Shown: positions 52,067 through 61,362 of the stretch, piece by piece
Layout of the letters: each line of letters opens with the position of its first letter
Numbering within the stretch: the first letter of the stretch is position 1
From: Pseudobdellovibrionaceae bacterium
Lineage (GTDB): Bacteria > Bdellovibrionota > Bdellovibrionia > Bdellovibrionales > UBA1609
Length of the DNA: 64,000 bases
Reading direction: 5' to 3'
Assembly: GCA_020635075.1 (NCBI GenBank)
Contig: JACKAM010000002.1
Location: 248,001 to 312,000 of the forward strand
Position numbers and translations under genes: made by a program
Notes under the pieces: generated by a model
What the model was told of the DNA's origin: nothing
The model's input: the letters and a program-made list of their open reading frames with translations, nothing else
The model's database searches: none

Positions 52067-52582
52067 TTAGGCTTCGCGACTGACGAGCTGACCGGATTGA
52101 GCTCCCTGGTCAGCCATTTGTCCCTTCTTCTCGTAAGTGGGCTTTTCAGTCAGAGTGTCACGGATGGCATTCATTGCTCCCGTGATCTTCTCCAGTGCTG
52201 AATTCACCAGCCCTTCGTTTTGTTGGTTGTACTCCTGTACACGCTTCAATAACAGTTCCAGAACCGAATGGAGATTGCGCAGCCGATCTTCAACTTCGCC
52301 ACCGAAGTGAATGGCCAGATCAACCAATCGAGGAGATTCGGTCGGCATACCTTCCGACACCGCAAGCTCTGCCACATAACGAATGCGAGAGCTCTCCAGT
52401 CCCCTTAGCTTCAGAAGCATGGCTTCTTTGGCTTTATTGTTTTCAGTGAGATCGTCCAGGTTGGCCGAGATCAAAATGTCCTTTTCCTTGCGTACTACTT
52501 CCAACAAGGAACGGTAGATCTTAACCTGGTCTTCCAGATTGAGAATCAATTTGTCGTAAGCATCTTTTGTTGTTGGCTTCAC
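52067..52582 (-). CDS. flgN: FlgN-type export chaperone
   Basis: FlgN protects FlgK and FlgL before export. This 171-residue protein is helical and charged (LILNLEDQVKIYRSLLEVVRKEKDILISANLDDLTENNK), with a second long helix (RVQEYNQQNEGLVNSALEKITGAMNAIRDTLTEKP). Its place upstream of flgK and downstream of flgM is the usual one. Sequence identity across this family is low, so the call combines position and pattern. Confidence 0.85.
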   Translation of the reverse strand: MKPTTKDAYDKLILNLEDQVKIYRSLLEVVRKEKDILISANLDDLTENNKAKEAMLLKLRGLESSRIRYVAELAVSEGMPTESPRLVDLAIHFGGEVEDRLRNLHSVLELLLKRVQEYNQQNEGLVNSALEKITGAMNAIRDTLTEKPTYEKKGQMADQGAQSGQLVSREA

Positions 52583-52605
52583 TTATATCCCCACCCTGTG
52601 TTTTA

Positions 52606-52914
52606 TCACTCCGGCATGCCCAAGTGATCGTCGACCAAACGGTCAGCAATGGCTGAAGCATCAACCGAGTACTTGCCCTCGTCAATCAACTTCTGCAAAC
52701 GGGCCACCTTGGCCTCATCCACGTCCACCTTGCTGGCAATCTCCTTGGCTTTCTGAAATGCTTGAGCGCGATCAGAAAGATTCAGCTTCACTGATCCTGG
52801 TTCTGCTTTGTCTACACCAGAACCACCTTTGGCATCGGTACCATCAACAGCCTTTTGCTTGGCTGAATTAATGTTCTGCACATTTGTGCCCGCACTATTA
52901 TTGGTGACCTTCAT
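52606..52914 (-). CDS. flgM: Anti-sigma-28 factor FlgM
   Basis: FlgM holds sigma-28 inactive until hook completion, when it is exported. The protein has 102 residues from ATG 52914, preceded by GGAGGCAGT. It has a flexible N-terminal half and the C-terminal sigma-binding helices (KLNLSDRAQAFQKAKEIASKV, VARLQKLIDEGKYSVDASAIADRLVDD). The six codons before the chosen ATG are disregarded. It is next to flgN, a common order. Confidence 0.9.
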   Translation of the reverse strand: MKVTNNSAGTNVQNINSAKQKAVDGTDAKGGSGVDKAEPGSVKLNLSDRAQAFQKAKEIASKVDVDEAKVARLQKLIDEGKYSVDASAIADRLVDDHLGMPE

Positions 52915-53039
52915 ACTGCCTCCAAGCAACATACATCACATAAAATTGTATCATATTGAGACACAACGCCGCAATGAAAAGGCCCCTGGACTCGCCTCCA
53001 GTTCTGGATTTCCTCTCTGAGCTTATCCATTTACGCTCC

Positions 53040-53720
53040 TCATGCGCCGTTTTTGGTCACCGTCCAGGTCAACTTGCCTGCGTCAGGATCAATCCAACCG
53101 AGGCTCTGTCCTGCAACCACATCCTCGCCCGCCTTTAGGCCAAGGATACTTCCTTGATAATTCAAAATCGATTCCACTCCGTCAACATGGCGAATTTTCA
53201 TCTTCGCTCTGCCGTCGTTTGACTGGAATGCTTCTGCCACGCGCCCAGACCAAGGGCTAGTGACGGGAAGCCTACTGGCTCCCTGCTGTTGAGTCCCATC
53301 AAGCAGCAAATGCATGGAGCCGTTTTCTTCCGTGGCCTTTTCCAAACGAACAGGTCCGTGTGTTGATTTGTTTGGATTTAGGGGCAAGGGACCCTGGGGA
53401 TGACCAATGGGCCTCATACCGCCCAAGACTTTTTCCTGAAGCTGCTGGTAGATCATCTCGCCCAATCCAACGCCGCCCTTTTTTCCCCAGGCTTCCACGT
53501 ACTGTTGATCCAATTGATCGCGATAGAGTTTCTCGGCAAAACTCCCTGGCAACACTCCCTGCCCTTCAGGGACGGTTTTCCTCATCGCCTTGACCATCTC
53601 ATTGAGAAAGTGACGCTCATAGAGTTCCGCTGCCTCGCGAAGTCGCTTTTCCTGCGCTTCACGTGTTGGCTGTTGTTGAACAAGGCTAAAGGTGTTTTTG
53701 ACCGGGAGTGGTCCACTCAT
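53040..53720 (-). CDS. flgJ: FlgJ-like rod-binding protein with degenerate M23-like C-terminus
   Basis: The N-terminal ~100 residues match the rod-binding FlgJ domain (RLREAAELYERHFLNEMVKAMRKTVPEG, YRDQLDQQYVEAWGKKGGVGLGEMIYQQL). In enterobacteria a glucosaminidase follows; here a small beta domain resembling LytM/M23 peptidases follows instead (GRVAEAFQSND, IRHVDGVESILNYQGSILGLKAGEDVVAGQSLGWIDP). The catalytic zinc His of the HxH motif is absent (LTWTVTKNGA at that point), so it is likely a cell-wall binding module. It lies downstream of flgI and upstream of flgM. Confidence 0.85.
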   Translation of the reverse strand: MSGPLPVKNTFSLVQQQPTREAQEKRLREAAELYERHFLNEMVKAMRKTVPEGQGVLPGSFAEKLYRDQLDQQYVEAWGKKGGVGLGEMIYQQLQEKVLGGMRPIGHPQGPLPLNPNKSTHGPVRLEKATEENGSMHLLLDGTQQQGASRLPVTSPWSGRVAEAFQSNDGRAKMKIRHVDGVESILNYQGSILGLKAGEDVVAGQSLGWIDPDAGKLTWTVTKNGA

Positions 53721-53995
53721 GGTGGCGAACCTGTAAAGTTTAAAAAGAAAAAGAGGGGAGATGAGTCAGACAAGGTCGTGCATCCTGCACTTAATGTGGC
53801 AAACTCGGTACTAGGCCAATCCTTGGCTGGTACTGAATTCTTGATCCTGTCTCCTGCGCGAAACTGGAATCTCTTGAACCATCCTTGGTTAACGCTCTCT
53901 AACTCACCAACCCCCCAGTGCAAACACATCCATGTGTTGTGCACCTTAAGTTTAATTTTAGCTTTAATGTTTAAATCCTTAAAATCCTTTTTCAT
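53717..53995 (-). CDS. Small protein, doubtful (92 aa)
   Basis: This frame starts in an ATGA overlap with the flgI stop codon and ends 4 bp into flgJ, which suggests coupling. The N-terminal part (KKDFKDLNIKAKIKLKVHNTWM) and a C-terminal serine- and phenylalanine-rich stretch (CTTLSDSSPLFFFLNF) have unusual composition. No family is known between flgI and flgJ. The gap is 271 bp, so it may be only a spacer. Confidence 0.3.
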   Translation of the reverse strand: MKKDFKDLNIKAKIKLKVHNTWMCLHWGVGELESVNQGWFKRFQFRAGDRIKNSVPAKDWPSTEFATLSAGCTTLSDSSPLFFFLNFTGSPP

Positions 53996-54999
53996 AAAAT
54001 TTCCAAGTCACCCTGTAGGGCACCCGCCGACTTGATACTCTGTAAGATGGTGATCAGGTCTTTAGGAGAGACGGCCATGCGATTTAAAATTTTGACCAAG
54101 TCTCCAACACTTGCTGTTTCATCGATGATCATGACCTTCTCTTCTTCCTTCCCTTTAGCCGAGCCACTCCCGACCTTAATCGACAGGTCTCCATGACTAA
54201 TGGCCACCTTGGAAATCCGGACCCCATGGCCTATGACGACAGTCCCGGTTTTCTCATTAACCACGACTTTAGCTCGGATATCTGGAGACACATCCAGAGA
54301 CTCAATCATCGCCAACAACTCCACTCCCTTTCCCTCGTATTGCGTGGGAGAGATGATATCGATGGTTCCTGCATCAAGAGCAGTGGCGTACTTCCCGGCC
54401 AAATCCATATTCACTTTCTGTGCAACCCGCGCCGCCGTGGTGAAATCCGGATTATGCAAGGTCAGGCGAAACATTTTGCGATTGGAGAACTGATCTCCCA
54501 CATCCCTTTCGATGATGGCACCGTTTGGAATGCGCCCCACTGTCTCGTGCACACCCCCCTGGGCGTGGCCGACAAGAATGGGCCCTTGGGCGACAGCATA
54601 GATCTGCTGATCGGCTGCTCGCAGAGGAGATTGCACCAGGGTCCCACCTTTAAGGCTTGTGGAGTCGCCAATAGCATTGACCGTAATGTCCAACTGATTT
54701 CCGGCGCGGGAGAAGGCCGGCAAAGTGGCCGTGATAATGACTGCGGCAACGTTTTTACTTCCGCCTTCCTTACCCTGAAGCTTCATTCCCATGTGATCCA
54801 GCAATCTCTGCAAGCTTTTATCTGTATATTCAGACTTGCTGTCGCCACTACCATTAAGGCCCACCACCAAACCATAACCGACCAGCTGGTTGCTACGCAC
54901 GCCTCGAATGTTTGCGATATCTTTGAGACGGGCGGCATTAGCATTTAGAGCACAAGCGAGAAGAATAACTAGTACTTGGAGAGTGATAAAAGTCTTCAT
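53992..54999 (-). CDS. flgI: Flagellar P-ring protein FlgI
   Basis: FlgI forms the periplasmic ring around the rod. This 335-residue protein has a signal peptide (MKTFITLQVLVILLACALNANA) followed by the family opening ARLKDIANIRGVRSNQLVGYGLVVGL. The C-terminal end GDLVKILNRMAVSPKDLITILQSIKSAGAL is also typical. It overlaps flgH by 4 bp. No unusual features. Confidence 0.96.
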   Translation of the reverse strand: MKTFITLQVLVILLACALNANAARLKDIANIRGVRSNQLVGYGLVVGLNGSGDSKSEYTDKSLQRLLDHMGMKLQGKEGGSKNVAAVIITATLPAFSRAGNQLDITVNAIGDSTSLKGGTLVQSPLRAADQQIYAVAQGPILVGHAQGGVHETVGRIPNGAIIERDVGDQFSNRKMFRLTLHNPDFTTAARVAQKVNMDLAGKYATALDAGTIDIISPTQYEGKGVELLAMIESLDVSPDIRAKVVVNEKTGTVVIGHGVRISKVAISHGDLSIKVGSGSAKGKEEEKVMIIDETASVGDLVKILNRMAVSPKDLITILQSIKSAGALQGDLEIL

Positions 55000-55784
55000 T
55001 CGCTCTTCCTCTTTACACTGACGATGTCAAACTTAGGATCCAACAACGAGCTTGAGCTGATTCCCTCATCCGAGAAGTCCTCTGACCGCACAATTCCCGT
55101 AACAATGACTTTGTACTCGCGAGATCCAATCATAAATGGCTGACTGCCCCGCACTCGGTAGTTGCCGTCAATCATGCGCTCAGTGATGCGTGTAGGAACT
55201 GTCTTCACGGGAAAGTCGGAACCAGCATTGAGCACGTCGGATTTACTGTCTTCTTCCTTGCCAGCTTCCTTCGGAGCAGGTGCTCCTGGAGGCTTAGCTG
55301 CTCCCGGGGCAGCCGGTGCCGCTGCGGGATCTCGCACCGGCGGTGGCTCGGCCCTTCGCTCCAGCTTTGCCAACAATTTGCGAATGACTGTCACCTTTGA
55401 CTGCAACTGATCGCGAGGCTCGCCATCAATACGCACACTCATGGGATCGCCAATCATGCGAATGATATTTTGTGAAAACAGATAAGAGCCCTGCCCCTCC
55501 ATGATCCACAGCGATCCAGCGTGGCCCTCCAGCTGGGCCTCTTCCTGGAGGGATTGCTTGGTCGCCCGTTTGTATTGGCGACGTACGTTATTATAGAGGT
55601 TGGAGTTGTCTGAAAACTTGGTGTACTGAGGCTTGGGCGGAGCTGCGGCTTCCGCCGCCCCTCCACCACCACCGAGAAAGGCTTTCATTTTTTTACCAAA
55701 GCCGGCGCAGCCGACAAGGGATAGGGTCAGCAAAGCGATGCTGGTCAATTTCAACAGACTGAGAACAGGGGATCGCCGCTTCAT
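54996..55784 (-). CDS. flgH: Flagellar L-ring lipoprotein FlgH
   Basis: FlgH is an outer-membrane lipoprotein ring. The lipobox LVGC (C26) is present after a basic signal. Family motifs are SLWIMEGQGSYLFSQNIIRMIGDPMSV and RITERMIDGNYRVRGSQPFMIGSREYKVIVTGIVR. A Pro/Ala-rich insertion (about 143-175, PAAPGAAKPPGAPAPKEAG) interrupts the usual sequence, an unusual but tolerated loop. It overlaps flgA by 4 bp and flgI by 4 bp. Confidence 0.95.
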   Translation of the reverse strand: MKRRSPVLSLLKLTSIALLTLSLVGCAGFGKKMKAFLGGGGGAAEAAAPPKPQYTKFSDNSNLYNNVRRQYKRATKQSLQEEAQLEGHAGSLWIMEGQGSYLFSQNIIRMIGDPMSVRIDGEPRDQLQSKVTVIRKLLAKLERRAEPPPVRDPAAAPAAPGAAKPPGAPAPKEAGKEEDSKSDVLNAGSDFPVKTVPTRITERMIDGNYRVRGSQPFMIGSREYKVIVTGIVRSEDFSDEGISSSSLLDPKFDIVSVKRKSE

Positions 55785-56740
55785 TTCAACTCCACCGAAC
55801 CTTTAGCGACGGCCACACCGGTGATGATCTGTTTGGATGATGCATTTCGCAATCTCACCACATCGCCGATAAAGCCATCGCTTTCCGCCTGGGCCATCAT
55901 CGAGATCTCAAGGGGCCCCTCGGCTGACACCACTTTAATCCACTCGCCACGACTGACCGCCTTTTCCTTTGCCAAATCGCTTTGCCAGAGAATCTGTCCC
56001 ACGGCCTTGGTCATTTTGGTTTTTCTTCCCACAAGTGATTCTTTAGTTGGTATGGCGTCTCGGGCATAGGTGACGTCGCGAAATTCAAACTGCACATCAG
56101 TTTCGCCCAATCTCTCGTTGAAGGACATGTTGCGCGTGACCACTGGCACCTGTCTTTTGATCTTTGCCACGCCGTTGATCCAAAAGCGTTTGCCATTGCC
56201 ATCCTGTGAGTTCCCATCCAATACCCGAATACCAATACTGAAGGAGCCACGGGGAAGTGGTGGCGCTCCAATAAATGACCACTCATTCACTCGGCTTCCC
56301 TCGGGTAGGCGTGGAAGCGATAACTCCTGAATTTCGAATCTACAGTCAGGGCACTGCGCCTGCCACTGACTAACAAGTCCCTGTTTAATTTCTTGTCCCG
56401 GAAGCTGCACACCCGGGTTTTCCACGGTGACTTCACTGGGAATTCTAAAGTTATATTGATCAATCACTTCTGGTTTTGCGGCCTTGGCTCGGCGAAGAAG
56501 AGAGGAGATCAGCTGGCTGGTGAGAACCCGTTTTTCACCGACCCGGGGGGCGTCGGCTAGGGAATAGGATGCAAAGACATCTTTTAACTCAACGGATTTA
56601 ACCTGACCTGGTAGGATGTCGCCCAGGGTGAGTGAACTCTGCCCATTGGTCCTAACCAAGGCCGGGATAGTGATTTCTTCCCGCGCTGAAACACAGGTCA
56701 CAAACAGAAAGAATAAAAGAACACCAAGGCTTATTCTCAA
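55781..56740 (-). CDS. flgA: FlgA, P-ring chaperone
   Basis: FlgA is a periplasmic chaperone needed for FlgI ring assembly. The 319-residue protein has a signal peptide (MRISLGVLLFFLFVTCVSA). A C-terminal SAF-like domain (YARDAIPTKESLVGRKTKMTKAVGQILWQSDLAKEKAVSRGEWI, VRLRNASSKQIITGVAVAKGSV) is well conserved. The N-terminal part is longer than in enterobacteria. It starts 4 bp after flgG ends and overlaps flgH. Confidence 0.9.
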   Translation of the reverse strand: MRISLGVLLFFLFVTCVSAREEITIPALVRTNGQSSLTLGDILPGQVKSVELKDVFASYSLADAPRVGEKRVLTSQLISSLLRRAKAAKPEVIDQYNFRIPSEVTVENPGVQLPGQEIKQGLVSQWQAQCPDCRFEIQELSLPRLPEGSRVNEWSFIGAPPLPRGSFSIGIRVLDGNSQDGNGKRFWINGVAKIKRQVPVVTRNMSFNERLGETDVQFEFRDVTYARDAIPTKESLVGRKTKMTKAVGQILWQSDLAKEKAVSRGEWIKVVSAEGPLEISMMAQAESDGFIGDVVRLRNASSKQIITGVAVAKGSVELK

Positions 56741-56744
56741 ACCA

Positions 56745-57530
56745 TTACCTCAGATTATTCATATATTGGAGCATTTGATCAGTTGCCTGCACGACTTTGG
56801 AATTGGTTTCGTAAGCACGCTGGGCCGTAATCATATTCACCATTTCGTCCACAACATTCACATTACTGGTTTCCAACTGACCCTGGGCCACCACTCCGAG
56901 ACCGTTTTGACCAGGAGTTCCCTGCTGAGGAAGACCACTGGCATTGGAGGGAACAAAAAGGTTTTGGCCTACACTCTTAAGTCCTGCCGGATTCACAAAA
57001 TTCACCAATTGAATCTGTCCAATATTCTGAGGAACCGTGTTCACGCCGGTAATGATCTGTACAGACCCATCAGGATTAATCTCCACTCCCGTCGCATCTG
57101 GCGGAATCGTAATCTCAGGCTGGAGAATATGACCATTCTGATCAGCCAGACGTCCATCAGGAGCCTTTTTAAATGCTCCGTTTCGAGTGTAGCCGATCTG
57201 GCCACTGGGCATTTGCACGGGGAAAAACCCCGAACCTTGGATTTCAATGTCAAATGGGGCTCGGGTTATTTTAGTCGAGCCCTGGACAAAGTCCTTTTGC
57301 ACAGCCGCAGTCTTGACCCCTAACCCTACCTGAACGCCGGTGGGGGAAATGGAGTTGGCCCCACTTTGTGCCCCGGGCTCTTTGACCGTCTGATACATGA
57401 GATCCTCAAATTCAGCCCGAGCCTTTTTAAACCCAGTGGTGGATACGTTGGCCAAATTGTTGGCAATTGTATCCATATTAGTTTGCTGAGCTTGCATGCC
57501 GGTTGCGGCTGTATTTAACGCCTTAAGCAT
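56745..57530 (-). CDS. flgG: Flagellar distal rod protein FlgG
   Basis: FlgG builds the distal rod. The 261-residue protein begins MLKALNTAATGMQAQQTNMDTIANNLANVSTTGFKKARAEF, which is the FlgG signature, and has the C-terminal rod motif SNVNVVDEMVNMITAQRAYETNSKVVQATDQMLQYMNNLR. The motif GAFKKAPDGRLADQNGHILQPE is also conserved. It follows flgF 18 bp upstream and precedes flgA. Confidence 0.96.
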   Translation of the reverse strand: MLKALNTAATGMQAQQTNMDTIANNLANVSTTGFKKARAEFEDLMYQTVKEPGAQSGANSISPTGVQVGLGVKTAAVQKDFVQGSTKITRAPFDIEIQGSGFFPVQMPSGQIGYTRNGAFKKAPDGRLADQNGHILQPEITIPPDATGVEINPDGSVQIITGVNTVPQNIGQIQLVNFVNPAGLKSVGQNLFVPSNASGLPQQGTPGQNGLGVVAQGQLETSNVNVVDEMVNMITAQRAYETNSKVVQATDQMLQYMNNLR

Positions 57531-57548
57531 AGTCCCTCATATTCTCCA

Positions 57549-58358
57549 TTAGCTCGTTCGCGGTACCTCAGTCATCAGCTTCTGATCCATTTGATCAAAG
57601 GCTTTGATTGCCTGCTGAGTGCTTTCAAAAGCGCGTGTTGTGGCAATCATGTCCGTCATTTCTTCAACAATGTTGACGTTACTTCCTTCAAGAAATCCCT
57701 GATGAACTTTCATCCCATCCGAGGGGCGCAATTCCGTGTTGAATGTGGGCTTAAATCCATAAAGAGAACTGCCTGTTTTGATAAGCCCATCTGCCTGCCT
57801 GGGCTCTACCAAAGACAGGTCGGCCACACTTTCTCCACCGACAAAGACCTCACCCTCATAAGACACCGTGATGTTTCTATTATTGCCAATTTGAATGGTC
57901 CGCTGTGCTGGGTCCTGAGCCCCTTGGGCGAGAACAGGATAACCTTCCTTCGTCACCATCCGTCCATTGGTATCAACCGTGAACGAACCGTTACGAGTGA
58001 GTCGCACCCCTTGGGGAGTTAACACCTCGAAAAAGCCCTTTCCCTCCAGACCAAAATCAAGAACGTTGCCACTGGGCTTTAAAGCGCCTTGAGCAAAATC
58101 CGTGTAGGATCCGGCAGCGTTGACATATCCGCGATCCCCACCCTGCATATCATAGAAGCTTTCGATCGATGCCGGGATTTTCGGCACCTGGATCACCTCA
58201 GGAAGTTTTTCGTAAGCACTTAGATACTCGTTAAAGACCTGACGGTCTTTCTTGAACGATGTGGTGTTACTGTTGGCGATGTTATTGGCCAAAGTCTCCA
58301 GTTTGGATGACTGGGCCATTGCCCCGCTGAGTGCCGTGTATATGCCTTTGCTACTCAT
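57549..58358 (-). CDS. flgF: Flagellar proximal rod protein FlgF
   Basis: FlgF is a rod protein paralogous to FlgG. The 269-residue protein starts at ATG 58358 (MSSKGIYTALSGAMAQSSKLETLANNIANSNT), with GGGGGAGG just upstream; an earlier in-frame start adds five codons without support. The C-terminal signature GSNVNIVEEMTDMIATTRAFESTQQAIKAFDQMDQKL is present. It is the first gene of the rod/ring operon. The divergent MltD-like gene starts 286 bp away. Confidence 0.93.
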   Translation of the reverse strand: MSSKGIYTALSGAMAQSSKLETLANNIANSNTTSFKKDRQVFNEYLSAYEKLPEVIQVPKIPASIESFYDMQGGDRGYVNAAGSYTDFAQGALKPSGNVLDFGLEGKGFFEVLTPQGVRLTRNGSFTVDTNGRMVTKEGYPVLAQGAQDPAQRTIQIGNNRNITVSYEGEVFVGGESVADLSLVEPRQADGLIKTGSSLYGFKPTFNTELRPSDGMKVHQGFLEGSNVNIVEEMTDMIATTRAFESTQQAIKAFDQMDQKLMTEVPRTS

Positions 58359-58643
58359 AAACCTCCCCCACAATCATAAACTGAGCAAAGCCTATGCCAC
58401 GGCGTAGCCCCATCGACTTTGGTGAAGATTTTTTTTCTCGACTTCAATACAATTGCCATTGAGCCGAAACGAATGGCGGAGACCTCTCACTCTCCGGTCC
58501 CAGGTCCAAGTCAGGAATTTGACTGACTCACCGTTTTGTGACGCTCGACATAGGTCCAGGTCCGACGTTGTGATCCTCGCCAGGCCTGGATAGAATAAGA
58601 ACTCGGAGTTTGTGGTTTTTTCTTTTTCAACAGGAAGTTGGAT

Positions 58644-59675
58644 TTGTTTCGTCTGCTAACAGTTCTCATTGTTGTTGTAGCCTCGGGAGCTCAAGCCGCT
58701 ATTCCCGGAAAGGCCAATGAGCAGAAGGTCACCAGCAAAAAGTCGACTTCCGTGATTCATCTCACCACTCCCGTCGAAAACAACCGCAAGGTCACCAGAC
58801 TGCGGGTCAAAACCAAATCCAAGGCCATTCAGAAGAATACCCGCATTGCCAGCTCCATTTACTCTCCTGTGGACCGCCGGCCCAATTACGATCTGCCCAT
58901 CACCTACAACAGTAAGGTGCGTTTTTGGATCAACTACTACCAAAAAGGCGGGCAGTCCTGGTTTAAGCGGTGGATGGAACGCTCTTATCGATACCTCCCT
59001 CAAATGCAAGCTCATATGAAGGAGAGAGGGATACCTCAAGACCTGGCCTTTGTGGCCATGATTGAAAGTGGGTTTTCTCCACATGCCAAGAGTGACGCCG
59101 AGGCCGTCGGTTATTGGCAGTTTATCAAATCCACGGCCAGTAGATACGGACTGCGAATCAATTGGTGGTTAGACGAGCGTCGCGACTTTACCAAGAGTAC
59201 CCGGGCTGCCGCCTCTTATCTAAATGATCTCTACAAAATGTTTGACTCTTGGTATCTTACGGCCGCGGCCTACAACATGGGCGAAGGCAGATTAAGAAAA
59301 CTCATTCAGAAGTACAAGACCGACAATTTTTGGGTGCTCTCCAAAAAGAGGGACTTCCCCGAGGAGACACGAGAGTACATTCCAAAACTCTTGGCAGCCA
59401 TGCTTATCTCCAAGTCTCCTGCCCTCTATGGCTTCCACAAGATGGAACCCAAAGAGCCCTATTCCTATGAATACTTTTCTGTTCCAGGAGGAACCGACCT
59501 CTACAGTCTCTCCAAACACCTCAAAGTCCCTCTTGGGTCCCTGAAAAAGCTCAACCCTGAGCTCCTCCACAGTTTTATTCCCAGTTTCGTCAATAGCCAT
59601 CGCATTCGTATTCCGCGCGGCACCACCACCAAAGTGTCCCAATACGTGCGGCAGCAAATGAAAAAACGCCTCTAG
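58644..59675 (+). CDS. MltD-like membrane-bound lytic transglycosylase
   Basis: This enzyme cleaves peptidoglycan. It has a signal peptide (FRLLTVLIVVVASGAQA), a basic linker, the SLT domain (catalytic Glu in FVAMIESGFSPHAKSDAEAVGYWQF; AAYNMGEGRLRKLIQ), and one LysM-like domain at the C-terminus (YFSVPGGTDLYSLSKHLKVPLGSLKKLNPEL). The start is a TTG; the one at 58644 has AGGA 7 bp upstream, better than 58638. It has one LysM where E. coli MltD has two. It lies next to the flagellar rod operon, divergent from it. Local wall opening for the flagellum is one possible role. Confidence 0.9.
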   Translation: MFRLLTVLIVVVASGAQAAIPGKANEQKVTSKKSTSVIHLTTPVENNRKVTRLRVKTKSKAIQKNTRIASSIYSPVDRRPNYDLPITYNSKVRFWINYYQKGGQSWFKRWMERSYRYLPQMQAHMKERGIPQDLAFVAMIESGFSPHAKSDAEAVGYWQFIKSTASRYGLRINWWLDERRDFTKSTRAAASYLNDLYKMFDSWYLTAAAYNMGEGRLRKLIQKYKTDNFWVLSKKRDFPEETREYIPKLLAAMLISKSPALYGFHKMEPKEPYSYEYFSVPGGTDLYSLSKHLKVPLGSLKKLNPELLHSFIPSFVNSHRIRIPRGTTTKVSQYVRQQMKKRL

Positions 59676-59726
59676 CGCCAATTCAATTCCGGTGATAAAA
59701 GACCACTATCAAAGTGAGAGCATCGC

Positions 59727-60923
59727 ATGGATTTAGTTGTCCAAAAATACGGTGGCAGCAGCCTAAAAACTCCTGAGGACATTCGTCGGGTGGCCAAACA
59801 GGTGGCGGAGATTCACCATGGCGGAACTCGGGTCATCGTCGTGGTCAGTGCCATGGGTACGGCCACGGATGAACTGGTTCAACTGGCCTACCAGATTAGT
59901 CCCAGGCCTAACCGCCGGGAATTGGATATGCTGCTAACTGCTGGCGAGCGGGTAAGTATGGCGCTTATGAGCATGGCTCTCCATGATCTCTACTGTCCGT
60001 CGATTAGCTTCACCGGAAGTCAGGCGGGGGTGCTCACCGACACTTCTCACAGCAATGCCCGGATTCAGGAGATCAAACCCATTCGCGTGGAAGAGTCGCT
60101 TGAGCAAGGCAAGGTGGTGGTGCTCGCCGGCTTTCAAGGTGTTGATCCGGTTGCTAAAGAGGTAACCACTTTAGGACGAGGTGGGTCGGATACGACGGCT
60201 GTGGCCATGGCCGCTCATTTTAAAGCAAAGCGCTGTGAAATCCTAAAAGACGTGGACGGTATTTTCTCGGCAGATCCAAAACTCATACCCCACGCAAAAC
60301 ATTACGGGGTTTTTCCCTTTGCGGCAATTGAGGACGCCTGCTTTTGGGGGGCCAAGGTTCTCCACTTCCGCAGTGTTGAATTGGCCCGCACCCTTAAGGT
60401 TCCACTCTACGTGGGCAGCTCCCTGCACCCGGAAAAGGGCACCATCATCCAAGAAGAGGTACCAGAAATGTATGAAAAAGTTATCCCTCTTACAGTGAAC
60501 TCGCTTAACGAAGTTCATCACTTGTCAGTTCAGTGTGAAAATCCAGCTGAGGGGATGCAGTTGCTGGAAAAAGAACTAAAGCAACATCAGCTCGCCTGGC
60601 CACAAATCTTAGCTACTGTCTATGAAGAGGGCCGCCTGAGAATGATGGTCTCCACGAGCGCTGAGCAAATGAAGGCTTTGTTGCAGACGCTGACCAGTTC
60701 TGTCTTTAAGTCCATTCGCGAGCCTTTGACGGGCGTAACTCTCACTTGCAGTGGCCTTTATTCCTCAAACCTGCCTGAGCAAATTCTTGGACTATTACAA
60801 CAGGACGGCTTAGCCCCAGTGAAAACACTCAGCACGGGAACAAGTTTTTCGGTTTTCGTAAAACCTGATGAGAAAGAGCGGACGGTCCGAGCTCTCCACC
60901 ACTTTATTGAGCAGAACTCTTAG
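59727..60923 (+). CDS. lysC: Aspartate kinase
   Basis: This enzyme phosphorylates aspartate in the first step of Lys, Thr and Met synthesis. The 398-residue protein contains VQKYGGSSLKTPEDIRRVAKQV, the VVSAMGTATDELV loop, TLGRGGSDTTAVAMAAHF and KDVDGIFSADPKL, with two ACT-type regulatory repeats at the C-terminus (from about 265). Intact. Its 3' end overlaps the convergent small exported-protein gene by 20 bp. Feedback inhibition by lysine or threonine is usual but cannot be told apart here. Confidence 0.95.
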   Translation: MDLVVQKYGGSSLKTPEDIRRVAKQVAEIHHGGTRVIVVVSAMGTATDELVQLAYQISPRPNRRELDMLLTAGERVSMALMSMALHDLYCPSISFTGSQAGVLTDTSHSNARIQEIKPIRVEESLEQGKVVVLAGFQGVDPVAKEVTTLGRGGSDTTAVAMAAHFKAKRCEILKDVDGIFSADPKLIPHAKHYGVFPFAAIEDACFWGAKVLHFRSVELARTLKVPLYVGSSLHPEKGTIIQEEVPEMYEKVIPLTVNSLNEVHHLSVQCENPAEGMQLLEKELKQHQLAWPQILATVYEEGRLRMMVSTSAEQMKALLQTLTSSVFKSIREPLTGVTLTCSGLYSSNLPEQILGLLQQDGLAPVKTLSTGTSFSVFVKPDEKERTVRALHHFIEQNS

Positions 60924-61362
60924 GAGACTTGCTTAGAGTCCCACACTCTTTGGATCGACTCAGAGTGAGGGTGTCATTGCGAATTTTTTTGCTGTCCACT
61001 TCAAGACCTGCAATATTGCCGTTCTCGCGAGCAACTACAAGGGGCCCTTTTAAATTTATCACCACACCCTCTTTGCCCTTTTTGGTCAAAAAGAAGGATC
61101 CTCCATCGTCCTCAAAAACACATAATCCCTGAGAGGTGGTCAATGGACAGGCAAGATTGACCGAGACCACATCTCCCCAAACTAGGCTCACGCTTAAGAC
61201 TGAGCTACGAGAGAAGGAATCCTCCAGTTTTAGCTCAAGATTGACAATCTCTTTTGTGTGAGTATCCCGATAAACACCCACGAAGCAGGATTCTGCACTG
61301 GCGGCTAATGACCACCCCAACAAACCTGCTATGCCCACTAAGAAGACCTGTTTCATCCCCAC
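60904..61362 (-). CDS. Small exported protein of unknown function
   Basis: This 152-residue protein has a signal peptide (MGMKQVFLVGIAGLLGWSLAASA, cleavage before ESCFVG). It carries three cysteines and a beta-rich middle (VNLELKLEDSFSRSSVLSVSLVWGD). It may be a periplasmic or lipid-anchored small barrel. It follows the L,D-transpeptidase-like gene by 0-1 bp and overlaps the end of lysC on the other strand. The role may be linked to its partner. Confidence 0.65.
   Translation of the reverse strand: MGMKQVFLVGIAGLLGWSLAASAESCFVGVYRDTHTKEIVNLELKLEDSFSRSSVLSVSLVWGDVVSVNLACPLTTSQGLCVFEDDGGSFFLTKKGKEGVVINLKGPLVVARENGNIAGLEVDSKKIRNDTLTLSRSKECGTLSKSPKSSAQ

Noticed and set aside
53400..54035. Plus-strand frame across flgJ and flgI ends
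   Set aside because: Antisense to two clearly recognised flagellar genes. No ribosome site and no family features.
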